Of a stretch of DNA of 64,000 nucleotides, positions 1-11,027 are shown piece after piece. Source of the stretch: Pieris napi (Eukaryota; Arthropoda; Insecta; Lepidoptera; Pieridae); NCBI RefSeq assembly GCF_905475465.1, contig NC_062244.1, positions 2,740,501 through 2,804,500 on the forward strand, read 5' to 3'. Under the pieces are notes generated by a model. That model searched no databases, was not told the origin of the DNA, and worked only from the letters and a program-made list of their open reading frames with translations. Position numbers and translations under genes: made by a program. The number at the start of each line of letters is the position of its first letter. The stretch's first letter is position 1.

Positions 1-1515
1 GTTAAGTAAGTAATTGTTAAATTTTAATACACGAAGTTACGTTGTTGAGTTGAGTTGGTAACGTTAGGTATTTTCACCTTTAAGAACAGAACTAATATAA
101 AGTCGATAGGCGTCCATTTTCAAGGTACTCGCATTTTGATAGATTCAAAGAAAAACGGATCTTTTGTCAAACACCGATTCACAAAAATATCATATAACTC
201 GCCCTTTCGGAGGAGCTTATATATTATATTGGGGTACTTTTAAATATTATTTTTGTATATAATACCTCAAGTATTCGTCTCAGCTACGGTGGTAAATCTA
301 GTCATAATATTATATCAATATTTTACAACTAAATTGTAGAACCAATATTTTTTAATTACCATTGAATATCCTTGACCAAAAAAACGAATGTTTGTACGAT
401 TAATTTGTCAGCAAACACATTAATTGCTAATAGAACCAGTTCAAAGATTTGTTTTTATTCCGCATAATTATGTTTAAATATGGCCCTGATATAAAAATAT
501 TTATTTAGCTCACTCCAGTTCTCTTAGGGCCCTCATAGGTCCCATTAGGCATTCTAAGAAGCATACGACTGTCAACGAAATTTTTAAGATGCATTTACCA
601 TATTTGGCGTTTGATCTAATAGTTACATTTAGATGTTCCTTTGATGTGAGAGAATTGTCCATGCGTTCGTGTCCTAACAATCAGAGGTGAAAAACAAATC
701 ACGAATTAATTTCGAACCTATATCGAACCTATTCACAAGTTGTAAAATACTAATTGCAAATGTTACGAGTCAATATTTTTTCTCTGAAAGCGCATTTGAA
801 AATAAATTACTGATAAATGTGTATTTAAATTCAAACATTGTTCAGCTAATGGCAGCGCAACTTGCAATTATTTCGTATCTAACTACGTTTGAGATTACAT
901 AAAGAAACGGTAAAATTGGACGCAGTCCCTACACATCCTTTTCTTTCTCTCTAATATCGTCGCTGTATAATGATAAACTAGTATTTCCAGTAAATCAAAC
1001 ATAATAGGAAACGAAAACAATGTTTTATTTCGTCAATGTTCGTTAAAATATTATTAGGTGTTTTTGTCCATAGTTCTAGATGGTAAAAATGAATTATACA
1101 TCATGATTATAACAGTTAAATGACATAAGAGTCTAAGAATAAAAAAATAATGTTTTTTTGACATACAAAGTTATGTGTGACGATATATTTTTAGGGATAG
1201 ATTTTATGATGTTGTGTTTTACACATTTGCTGCGGTAAATAACGATACATTTTGGATTATTCCGAAGTTCAATACAATATACACCAAATGTGGTTTCAAA
1301 GTTTAGCATGCAGATATTTTGTAGGACATAAAATTTCCCCATTGACAGTTGACAGTCTGTGTATGTTGACACAGATACGCATTTAACAAAAGACTATTAA
1401 TTTTATGACATCTTACCTGGCGTTTGCTTTTGCAAAATCCTTAGCACTTGATAATATAATTATTTACTAAACTATCTTCATGCTCGTGTGATTAGCAACT
1501 GAAAATTAATCATAT

Positions 1516-1755
1516 CTTATATATAACATTCTCGTGTCGCGGTGTTTGTAGTTAAACTCCTCCGAAACGGCTTGACCGATTCTCATGAAATTTTGTGTGC
1601 ATATTGGGTGTGTCTGAGAATCGGAGAACATCTATTTTTCATCCCCCTAAATGTTAAGGGTAGTCCACCCCTAAATTATATTTCTTTTATTATATAGCAC
1701 TATTTTTTATTATAAATGATATACATGGCAAAACGACGTTTGCCAGGTCAGCTAG
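1516..1755 (+). mobile_element. Helitron-type element
   Basis: It has the internal phrase common to several copies in this window (three bases of an AAACGGCTTGACCGATTCT-type core) and ends in a GTCAGCTAG terminus followed by T, as Helitrons do (3' CTRR, inserted between A and T). It is non-coding. Sister copies lie at 38492-38776, 61674-61985 and, reversed, at 46691-47000. Confidence 0.6.
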
Positions 1756-2393
1756 TATTAGTATAAATGTGTCTGTCAATAGCCTAATCAATCGAGTCGG
1801 TTCTCTGACTTAGAAATTACCTTAAAAATTGTCTGTAATAAACGTTACAAACGTGTACTGTTGTTATTACATCTGTTTTAAAACATACGACATCGTGCCA
1901 GCAAATGTAAATTTAAATGATTTATTTTCACTTTAAACTTATAAGATTATTTGCAATTGTTTATTATCAATATTGACGAATTAGAACTTAATTAAGTTTA
2001 CAAAGTAATGTGATTTCGCACTCATACTATAAAAAAGTTTTATCAATTATAAAAAAAAGCAGTGTTGGCTTAGTGGCTTCAGCATAGTCCATCCCTGGGA
2101 AAACATCATAAGGAAACCAGCATGTCTTAAATCCAAAAATCGTCTACCAACTTGTCTATGAAATAGAATCGAAGAAACAGATGCAAATAGAGGCATAGTT
2201 ATATTAACCTAAAACTTATTAATTGTTAAAGTTAAACACATATTTGTATTTTATTTATTTAAACCAGCGAGGCTGGTATTTTTGAAATATAATGTTTTTA
2301 ATTTTACACAACATGCTGATTTGACATGGCTGATTGTGCGGGCTTGTTATTTATTTTATAAATTTTGTTGCAATTAAAGCATTTATAATATTA

Positions 2394-2925
2394 TAGCTGA
2401 CCCGGCAAATGTTGTTTTGCCATGTATATTATTTCTAGGAACCATTTTTTTAGTTCAATAAAAATAACTATCTACTATAATATAAAATAGAGGTTGATCG
2501 TAGAGGGGTGAAAATTAAGGGTTGTATGTATTTTTGAATGCTGTATAAAAATAAAAACAAAAAAAATTGTCCCTTAATCCTTTAAATTTTAGGGGAATGA
2601 AATATATATAAAACACACAAAATATCACGAAAATCGGTCGAGTCATTTCGGTGCCGAAAAGGAGTTTAATTACAAAAAATGTTGTCCCTTAATCCCTTAA
2701 AATTTAGGGGGATGAAATATATATAAATATGCACACAAAGTTTCACGAAAATCGGTCGAGTCTTTTCGGTGCCGAAAAGCCGTTTAATTACAAAAAAAAT
2801 TGTCCCTTAATCCGTTAAAATTTAGAGGGATGAAATATATATAGACATGCACACAAAATTTCACGAAAATCGGTCGAGTCATTTCGCATTTATCTATTAC
2901 ATAACACGAGAATTTTATATATTAG
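2394..2925 (-). mobile_element. Helitron-type element, reverse orientation, internally repeated
   Basis: On the minus strand the element ends at about 2394 with the GCCGGGTCAGCT terminus and starts near 2925. Inside, a block of about 115 bases (with 'cacgaaaatcggtcgagtc') is repeated three times in tandem between about 2560 and 2890. No coding capacity is seen. Confidence 0.55.
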
Positions 2926-3269
2926 TTTAATGCAGCGAAAATTAGCGGGATTTCCAATAACAAATCAACATTTAATAAGTTTCCTTATAATATTTTTGGC
3001 AAACTTCTTGCAAATGTAAAAGTATTTCGTTACATAAGTCTGTACTGTGTATTAGATTACAGGAAGAGTAGCAAATTGAGTAGCGCGAGAATCTTATATG
3101 TTACGCTTGAATAGTATCACACGACTAAATGAGCGATGAACCACGACCTAGGAACTGCTCATTTTCTTTCATGAGGTTAAGTTACCTTCCTTGTATGAAT
3201 AACGTTGACGGAAACAGGTGCTTTACCTTAAATTGCTCTCAAGAGCTATATTTTTGTTTTTATATTTAA

Positions 3270-3581
3270 ATATATAAAACAAAGTCGTGTTAGTTATACC
3301 ACTTATAACTCAAGATCGGCTGAACCGATGTTAGTTCTCTTTTTTGATGGATTCTCTCCGCTCCGAATAGCAGAATAATTAATAAAATATCGGATAAGTT
3401 ATCGAATAACAATAAATTAATTTTACGAATGCAAACAGCATGTGGTAAGCAATAAAAGATTTCTGTATTTGTAAAAAAAGTGTAATGTTATTACTTTAAT
3501 GAAATTCTAAATTAAGTTTAACTAAAGTTAACACGATATTATTGGACTGTCAGGCGGAACGAAGTTAGCCGGGTCAGCTCG
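3270..3581 (+). mobile_element. Helitron-type element (second subfamily)
   Basis: It shares its whole body with the copy at 57795-58349: the 'aagtcgtgtt' head, the 'gatcggctg-accgat' phrase and the 'aacgaagttagccgggtcag' tail. The final CTAG is decayed to CTCG. An insertion or divergence lies in the centre. No ORF. Confidence 0.55.
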
Positions 3582-3623
3582 TAAGGGTATAAAAAAACAA
3601 AAATATCGTACTATAGTATAATC

Positions 3624-3750
3624 GATGGCACAGGAGGCTGCCGACTTGCCTATTAGATTGACAAATGATAATGAAACAGATTCACAAATCTGAGGCTCAA
3701 AAATTAACACATAGTTAATTAATTAAAATCTGTAAAGGTAGCGCCACTGA
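3624..3750 (+). repeat. 3' part of a tRNA-derived SINE (family 2)
   Basis: It matches the second half of the SINE at 13681-13958 (the 'ggcacaggaggctg' phrase through 'gtagcgccactga'). The tRNA-like head is missing. Confidence 0.6.
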
Positions 3751-4384
3751 TAACAAAATATAAGGGATTATTTGTTAAATCAAATCTGTTAATAAATAGT
3801 TTTCCAATACTCATACATCCCTATTAAATTGTGTTTGCGCTGTGAAGATTTGATTAAAATAAGACTGGTTTTTTTCAAATAAGTTACACTTAAAACCACA
3901 TGTGACTTATAATAATTTAGAGATTCTATTCCCGACTTAACAATCACTATGTTAGCTTAGTAGGCACAGAATTATTAGAAAAAGATATGCCAATTTCATT
4001 GGTGTAGTACGGTACTTGTTAATCTGATGGTGTTGGTACACCAGAATGCCAGAGGGACCCGAGAGCATCATTAATGCCATTTCAGTGTTAGAACTACTCC
4101 AAGTTATTGGCATAGAAAAAACTTATACATTTTTTATGTATGGTTCAGTTTGCTGGCGCGATAAATGCAATACAGCGCATGCGCGCGGTTTTGCTATCTT
4201 ATGTAGCTGTAATGCGCCTCATCATTTTCTTTAAAATTTTATTTCTATACATCCAATCCTGTAGAACAAATGTTGTGTTTGTTTTTAAATAACACTGGCG
4301 ATATACGCCCCAGACTTCCAAGCCATCACTTTCTATATTCCCCACGAAACTCTCCTATTTAACCTTAAATAAAAATAAAATTAC

Positions 4385-4550
4385 ATAAAATATGTTTAGT
4401 ATGGAATATAAGATACACGTATCACTTATTCCACGTCATTAAATTTGAATCGGTAGACATCCCTACTCATCGGCAAAGAAGAGGGCGTAGGCTGAGAGAA
4501 AAAGCCGGCGTAAAAAACTCTCGGTACTCTTTTAAAAAATCACTTTCAAA
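4385..4550 (+). repeat. dispersed repeat, the empty-site copy for the long-TIR insertion
   Basis: The unit starts at 'atatgtttagtatgga' and runs through 'cacttattccacgtc' to 'aactctcggtactctttt'. The same unit is split by a transposon between 17580 and 19529, and a short piece is at 27417-27475. This uninterrupted copy shows the ancestral junction. Confidence 0.6.
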
Positions 4551-5290
4551 TCCTTGTATACCATCGTGTTAAACCCCTAAAGGCTCACCTTGCTATTTCA
4601 TAAATTCGTTGAGTAATACGTGTCATCAATTTATTACTAAAATGTTTGTTCGTGATTGTTGAGTGGGTCAGATGTTTGATAACCTTTTGTAGTCAAAAAA
4701 CGATTTTTCGTTGTTGATTGAAAGGTTTAGAATTTCATTATAAGTTGTACTATTTAGGTGTATTATATATGGTACCCTGTTTTAAAAATATGTAAACATA
4801 AATAATAAGTTAGGTACATGACACTATAGTCGTATTTTTAATTAGACAAAGCTAATGTCACTTTGTAAAATAATGTTGACATATTTAAAGTAATAGTGAT
4901 ACGTTCAATTCTTGTTCAATCAGATGAATGAACAATGAGTGTGAATAGTTAATCATTTCAAACTATAAAATAATATTATTTCTATTTAAAAATTGTATAA
5001 AAGTGCTCTGATATAAGTTAGGTACTAGTAGTATGTAACTACAATCAGTTTTTTGACGGCTTATTACAAAGCGCGGCGTGGTGACTAGTGCCATCACCGA
5101 TCATTAACTCAGGAGTTTTTTCAATCATTCACTTTGTCACAACACTATTTTTATTTCATTAAAAACTGACAAACCGTAAACGTCAGTTGACTTCGTCTAA
5201 TTAAAAATACGACTATAGGGTCACGGTTTTGTAGGTTTTATATGACGAAAACCATTTTCTGCGCAGGAAGGTACACAAAGAAAAGTTGTA

Positions 5291-5548
5291 GGGGCCTCAT
5301 ACCTAGCGGTCTTATTAAGTGGCAGCTAGGTGAGGGGTACCAGGTTCGATTCCCGGTTCGAGGGCAAGTTTTAATTTAATTTAAATTTGTTCTCGGCCTT
5401 TGGGAGGGTTGTGCGGTACCGGGCGAGTGCCTAAACCGTACATGGAGGACATGATCGAATTTCTAAGGCAAAAAGCACGAATGATAAAAATCTCATACTT
5501 GACGCTGGCTGATGCACAAACCGTGCCAGAGCCATTAAAAAAGAAAGT
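5291..5548 (+). mobile_element. tRNA-derived SINE (family 1), near full length
   Basis: The head (5291-5366) is tRNA-like with an A-box-like 'cctagcggtctt' and a clear B box 'ggttcgattcc'. It is followed by a body containing 'gtgcggtaccgggcgagtg' and a tail 'gacgctggctgatgcac' leading to an A-rich end. The copy at 61189-61439 is almost the same and a 5'-truncated one is at 23900-23947. The tRNA-like head is not a working tRNA gene. Confidence 0.8.
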
Positions 5549-5839
5549 TGTATTTGGAATTAACTCCGGAATGGGAGAATACGGAATTTTGCTAACGACA
5601 AGAGCGATTATTTTAGTGTTAATAAAAACGATAGCATTCTTCTCGAGTATCTCGTGACATAAGGTTATCGATAAGGACAAATCTATTAATAAAGTTTTCC
5701 CCTTATTGTTTAAACGTAAAACATCCTTGCAATACACGGTCATCGCATTTGCCTACTAATATATTCAATGAACGGAAGTCTATATGCGTGCAGAATAAAG
5801 CCATCAATTTACAAAATGTCAACAAAGTACACAACCAAT

Positions 5840-5955
5840 TCGACTTAGGGGCCTTCAAGAATAAAACGTACTAATTCTTGAAAGGCCGGCAACGCACTTG
5901 CGAGCCTTCTGGCACAACATCAGGTGAGCCTCCTGCCCGTTTGCCTCCTATCACA
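5840..5955 (+). repeat. tail fragment of a dispersed (probably non-LTR) repeat
   Basis: It contains 'gccggcaacgcacttgcgag' and 'caggtgagcctcctgcccg', which recur at about 9020-9330 and (reversed) 33806-34020. This motif set is very common in lepidopteran genomes. No coding sequence remains. Confidence 0.5.
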
Positions 5956-6274
5956 TGAATTTAAAAAAAAAAAGTATAACATAAAAAATCAGTCTCTTTA
6001 TTCTATATGAAAATCACTAAATGCATGTATGCTATTATGTAATGATAATATTAGGCAGCACCTATGCCGATAAGCGATGATTGTATGTAATTTCGTTGTC
6101 ATTTATTACATAACAAATTACATAATTATTTTCTTAAACTTCATTTACATTATCGGCGCCTGACAATATTTAATTAATTAAATTAATAAATGAACTCGTA
6201 AAAAGATTCAGGCGTTTTGCTTAATACGATGTATTGTTTCACATTTCCTAATATTTATATTTTAAAATTTCCAG

Positions 6275-6849
6275 TGAACACGGGCTACGACTCCGATTGC
6301 GAGGAATGGAGAAGCAGCCGGTCCCAGTTCTCAACGACAGCGTTTGACAGCCTCGCCCGCCCCACCAAAACTGCAATGGCGCTAACCCTCAGGAAACCAC
6401 AGCGAGTAGAACCGGTCCCTCAATATTACCGCCTAAACGACACATCCAAACTAACACCCCTCCAATTCCGACCGAACAATTTCCTCCCCCGACCTCCGAG
6501 ACTACCTAGAGCCAGCACAGACAAAAGAAACCTGATAGATCATAGGATGTACACCTCTTTACAAAACCTGGAGATGCCAAAGAAACTAAGCGAGCCAAAA
6601 AAGCAGAGTGAAAAGAAGAACTACTCAAACATTTCCAACAAGATAACTGGACTGACTAATAAATTGAGAGATTTCGGTAATGGCAACACCATTGGAAGGT
6701 TTAAGGCGCAATCGCACAGTGACGTAGCTAATTTAAAGCCAGTATTAAAAAGTCATGATGGAGCAAAGCGATCCGTTGTTCGGACGTGCAGTGCTGAGCC
6801 ACCAAAGAAAGTTACATTCAGCGCGTTTGCAACTGTCCAAGTCGTCTGA
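6275..6849 (+). CDS. terminal exon of an unrecognised gene (basic, disordered C-terminus with RVxF-like motif)
   Basis: A pyrimidine-rich acceptor (AG at 6273-6274) opens an exon read in one frame for 190 codons to TGA at 6847-6849; the preceding exon must supply the first base of the first codon and lies outside the window. Base composition is markedly GC-richer than its surroundings, as expected of coding DNA. The protein part is hydrophilic, rich in Pro, Arg, Lys and Ser, without membrane segments or known domain, so it is probably disordered. Near the end is KKVTF, which fits the (K/R)-V-x-F docking motif of protein phosphatase 1; this is a weak motif and only a suggestion. The final residues are hydrophobic (VQVV). 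I do not recognise the gene. The upstream ATG at 6217 lies in the intron and is unlikely to be used. Confidence 0.7.
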
Positions 6850-8330
6850 ACGTTATAATCGAGAAATTAAAGTTAAATCTAATTCTTTTATCGCAATTGA
6901 TGTTATTTCAAAACAAGTTCATGTATAAAATTCACTATAATAATGAAACGATCCGACAAAGTGACCTTTTGAAATACTTTTCAATTCTAGAATCTGCGCT
7001 AACAGATATAAATTTGATCTTTTATAGGAGCCCTTAGAAGTAGATTTTCAGTCAAGTATTGAAGCACCTTGTAATATATTTTAAATAATATGCAGGTCGG
7101 GAAATCGTGTAAATATGTACTAGTAAGCTTTTGTTGGTAACAAGTAATGTTGTATTAGCAAAAACCGATAATATTGATACAGTCAATTAATCAATTTCAT
7201 GATCAAATATAATGAAATAATATGTTAAATTGAATTTGTAGATTCAGTAGATTCAGAGGGAACAGATAAGGGGTGTGCATATTTCATTTTACATTTAATT
7301 AATGACTATTGACTAAGAATGATTATTAAATTACTGAAGACGATATCTACTATTAGAATGTTTGCGTTATATTGACGAAACAAAACAGAACACCATATAT
7401 AACAAAAAAAAAATTAAATTAAAAGTATCATAACTTCCTATTTTATAAAATCTAGTGACAAATCCCATCCATTACAATTCATATTATTCAGTGATTTCTG
7501 TAAAAAGCAGTCAGTAGGAAAGTCACAATTCGCTACTATATTTTCCCGTACCATGAATGCTATGCTGTTAATAAACAAACTATCGAAGCGCGCTCCTATC
7601 GACTGCTTTTATTACCTTCATTAGGTTCTCTGGAGTCTACCAGAACCCGCCCAGCCCAAACATGACCAGAAGTCCTTGACCAATTGAAATGCCACCAATC
7701 TTTGTGAGAGAGATTGCCGTCGGTCAATTTCAGATGAATGTAAATCTGAAATATTGTTATTTATTTATTCTTTGTGAATAATTATTATAAGCAGTAGTCT
7801 GAGTACTCGCTTTGCACTTTGACCTTATATAAGGATCCTTGCACTGACGTAGTTGTATATTTTGTGAGTTTTAGTCACTTATAGCATATGTAATATATAC
7901 TAATATGTAGTCTTTGAGTATACATTTAAAAAAACATTCGATTTAGTCGAAACGTCGATGTGAAACTTTTCTTAAACTAATTCAACTTTTGTCGGCATAA
8001 TTGTATAGACCGATTTTAGTCTATGTATAAAATTATAATCTACTCTCATACTTATTATCTAATTTTATTGTCGTTGTATATATGATTTTATGATAATTTT
8101 GTTAAATGCACTTTGTCTAACCTAGGCACTTTATTTTGCGCGCCATTTTGCTAATGTTTATCATAATTTTACTTGTATATAAGGATATGTAGATAGATAA
8201 ATTATGTTATTATGTATAAAAGTATTTACCTTATTTAATAAGAACACTAATGTCATCTAGCTTCTAGAATGTTGTTGTGTTTAGCGAGTTTTTGAAAATA
8301 AAGATCATTTTGTTGATGATTGTTGTTTGT
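6850..8330 (+). other. probable long 3'UTR of the 6275-6849 gene
   Basis: No ORF or repeat family is seen here. The stretch is AT-rich with several TGTATATA/TGTATAAA words of the kind bound by Pumilio proteins. It ends at an AATAAA signal (8297-8302) followed by a GT-rich stretch, a normal poly(A) site. That it is one continuous UTR is inferred. Confidence 0.45.
8297..8302 (+). terminator. poly(A) signal AATAAA
   Basis: AATAAA followed within 10-30 bases by a G/T-rich stretch (about 8311-8332), the usual layout of an animal cleavage site. It would serve the gene ending at 6849. Confidence 0.5.
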
Positions 8331-8340
8331 AAAACCCAAA

Positions 8341-11024
8341 AACCCTTTTATTAATAACCATATTTGTTTTAAATAGAATACTGTTCGAGAAAACAAACAT
8401 TAATGAGCAGAGTACAGGTTTTTTAATGGCTTAGTAACGAGACTTTTAAGCCAAGTCTTATTTTCGGTCACTAATTTTCACTTATTTTTCTGCATGTAAT
8501 TTCATATGTTATTCTAACGTTCCATTTTCTTAAATCTTCCCCACGGCGGAGTACAGATGAGCAAAACCAAAGACAACTTTTGCAAGCTATTTGATGGTCG
8601 TATGAAATATGGAAGTTTGCATTTCTCAGCATCAATAAGTAGATATACCATCTTTGTGAATTCTGACATTGATAAAAATATCAGAATAAGTTTTAACTAT
8701 CCATAAGCTCTCCGGAAATAGCATGAATTAATAAATAAATGTGTGAGATTAATAGAATATTTAAAACAAATGGAAGCAAGATTAAAAAACGACACATAGT
8801 TGCTAATGCTGAAATACATCGCCAATAATGTTTTGGAATTTGACATAAGAACAAAAAAAATGAACAAGAAAAATGTTTAATGTATTATGCTCCTCTGTTG
8901 TCTCAATACGCAACGGGATCGAATCCTTGGTAATATAATCCTTGAAAATATAAAGAACCATAGCGAGTTCTCTAAGAAAAAAAATAAATTTAAACTTGGT
9001 TCGTTGCTGCTAAAGTATGTCCGAACCAATTCGTCTTAGGGTCCTTTTTTATTGATTAAAGCTTTCCAACGCTCGGTACACTGATACATTGGTAAAAGAA
9101 TCACAATAATTTTCAATGTGACAAGCATTTATAAGCAAAGATGACATACACGAAGAGAAAATTACAAAACCTAATAGAAAAACGACTTTAAAGTCCTTCA
9201 TGAACAGCGTACAAATTCTTAAAGGGCCGGCAACGCGCTGGCGAGCCTTCTGGCTATATAAGTGTAGGTACATGGGTATCACTTAACATCACGTGAGCCT
9301 TCTATCCGTCTGCCTCCTATTACGTTAAAAAAAAGAGTTTAATCACCCTGCCCCGAAAGCGTACACATTCGGGACGACAGGATTATCTAATAAACAGAGC
9401 ACCTGCGCCTGACCATACTTCTAGTTCGTCTAGATGACCAGTATTTAGTTGCCGTCGTAGGTCTGTGGAGCTTGAAATACCAATAATATGAATAAACTTG
9501 ACATTGTGATTCAATTCGTTTAGCGTTATCAATATAGCACTTAAGCACTTCTATTTAGACCTTGTCTATTTATTATTTTATTTTATTTATCTTAATTATA
9601 TATATTTAGTAGCATGTTTAATTATTTCACCAATAACTATGTTCTTATCTATATTCCAATATTGCTTTTATAAAGTTGAATATTATACCTACATGTTTTG
9701 TTTTACGTTATCTCTGTAACTACTTGTTCAAATTGCTAACCATTTTTGTATTGTCTATATCGAGGAAAGATGGCTAAATGGCAATTCAACTGATTTAAGG
9801 CGGGTAAAGCTGTGGGGCATAGCTAGTTATATGTGTAAGGTGTTTGGGTTATCAGAAACAATACATTCGGTGTGCGATACTAAACCTTATCGATAAATTG
9901 TCGTATTTTTACAGTTGTTCTTTGCTGCCTGTCGCATCAAAACGCAACGTAAGTTTTAATAATGAATTAATTTAACATTTCAATTAACGATATAAAGAAT
10001 ACACAGGTATTTAAAAATTTTATTTGGTTATGATTTGAAAGTCACAAAGTGTCTCGGGAACAAATACAACTTTAATTTAAAAGGTTTTGATGGATTCGCA
10101 GCGGATTAAACATATTAAGTTTCATGAATGTTGGAATATTTTAGCTTGAATAACTTAACGGTCTAATTTACAGTTAGTTAGACTTAATATTTTTTAGGGT
10201 ATTTTATTTCTTAAAAAAATACCTAGTATTAAAAAATTATTTCTATAATTTTGTAAGAACGACTAGCGCCTGCTGTAATTGGTAAAACGTTTCGGTTCAC
10301 ACAAATTGCATTAAATTTTACAATTTGTGTGCTTCTTAATTTTTTGCTAAGAACAAGCTGCAAACTATTATAATAACTTTAAATATAAGTCATTTGTAAC
10401 GTATTTAGTGTTTAGTGTTTTTTAATCTACAAAAGTAGTTTTGTATCAATCTTGCTTTGAAGAACGTATAAATATTAAAAAAAAGAAAAGAAAATTTAAA
10501 TTATCATAAAACGCCTGGAGTTTTTAAAAAGCAAATAATTCCCAATTTTGTCTTCCATTTTAAATAATATTATTAGATTATTTTAGTAAAACATTATAAT
10601 TAATATTACTTTGATAACGTTATATTATATTTTAATAATGAGAAAACATGATACATATAAGAATTGACTATAATGGATTAACTCGTATTGTGTAACTTTT
10701 ATATAAAATTCTACCTTTTAATTTGCACGCCATTATATATATATGTATGTTCTATAATAATGAAAATATATTATTATTATTATTAATAGATACTCGTTCA
10801 TTAGTATATTTGAATGGCTTATTTAATTTTCTAGATTACAACTATTTATTGCATTTATCTTAGTATGAAGCGACACGATTGCAAATTGTGATTGCATATT
10901 TTATCATCATAATTCACTTCTATATCAGACATATTAAAAACCTTCTTTATAATAATTATGATTTTACAATATAATGATTTAGGTCTTCTCTTCCTAATAA
11001 ATAACCTAGATTTATTTATTACAG
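8341..11024. other. spacer upstream of the PEBP gene
   Basis: No coding exon is recognised. It holds a reversed or mixed copy of the dispersed tail repeat at about 9020-9330 and a short hairpin at about 10293-10333 ('cacacaaattg...caatttgtgtg'). Because the PEBP first coding exon is preceded by a splice acceptor, a non-coding first exon and the promoter of PEBP probably lie in or before this stretch; I cannot place them. Confidence 0.4.
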
Positions 11025-11027
11025 AAA

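Larger units (their letters stand above)
1..6274. other. gene-poor left flank, repeats only
   Basis: I see no convincing coding exon here. The open frames are short, lack splice context and have no recognisable family. The stretch contains SINE fragments (about 2059-2200 and 3624-3750), Helitron copies (about 1516-1755, 2394-2925 and 3270-3581), a repeat unit at about 4385-4550 that recurs at 17541 and 19525, a nearly full tRNA-derived SINE at 5291-5548, and a retrotransposon-tail repeat at about 5840-5955. Positions 1-1515 and 4550-5290 hold nothing I can name. The last part must be intron of the gene whose terminal exon starts at 6275. Confidence 0.6.

Noticed and set aside
4046..4234. Possible coding exon of 62 codons
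   Set aside because: No splice context or family resemblance, and composition like the surroundings.
5291..5366. tRNA gene (also at 61189)
   Set aside because: B box and tRNA-like head are present, but a SINE body and A-rich tail follow and the clover-leaf stems do not pair well; it is a SINE promoter.
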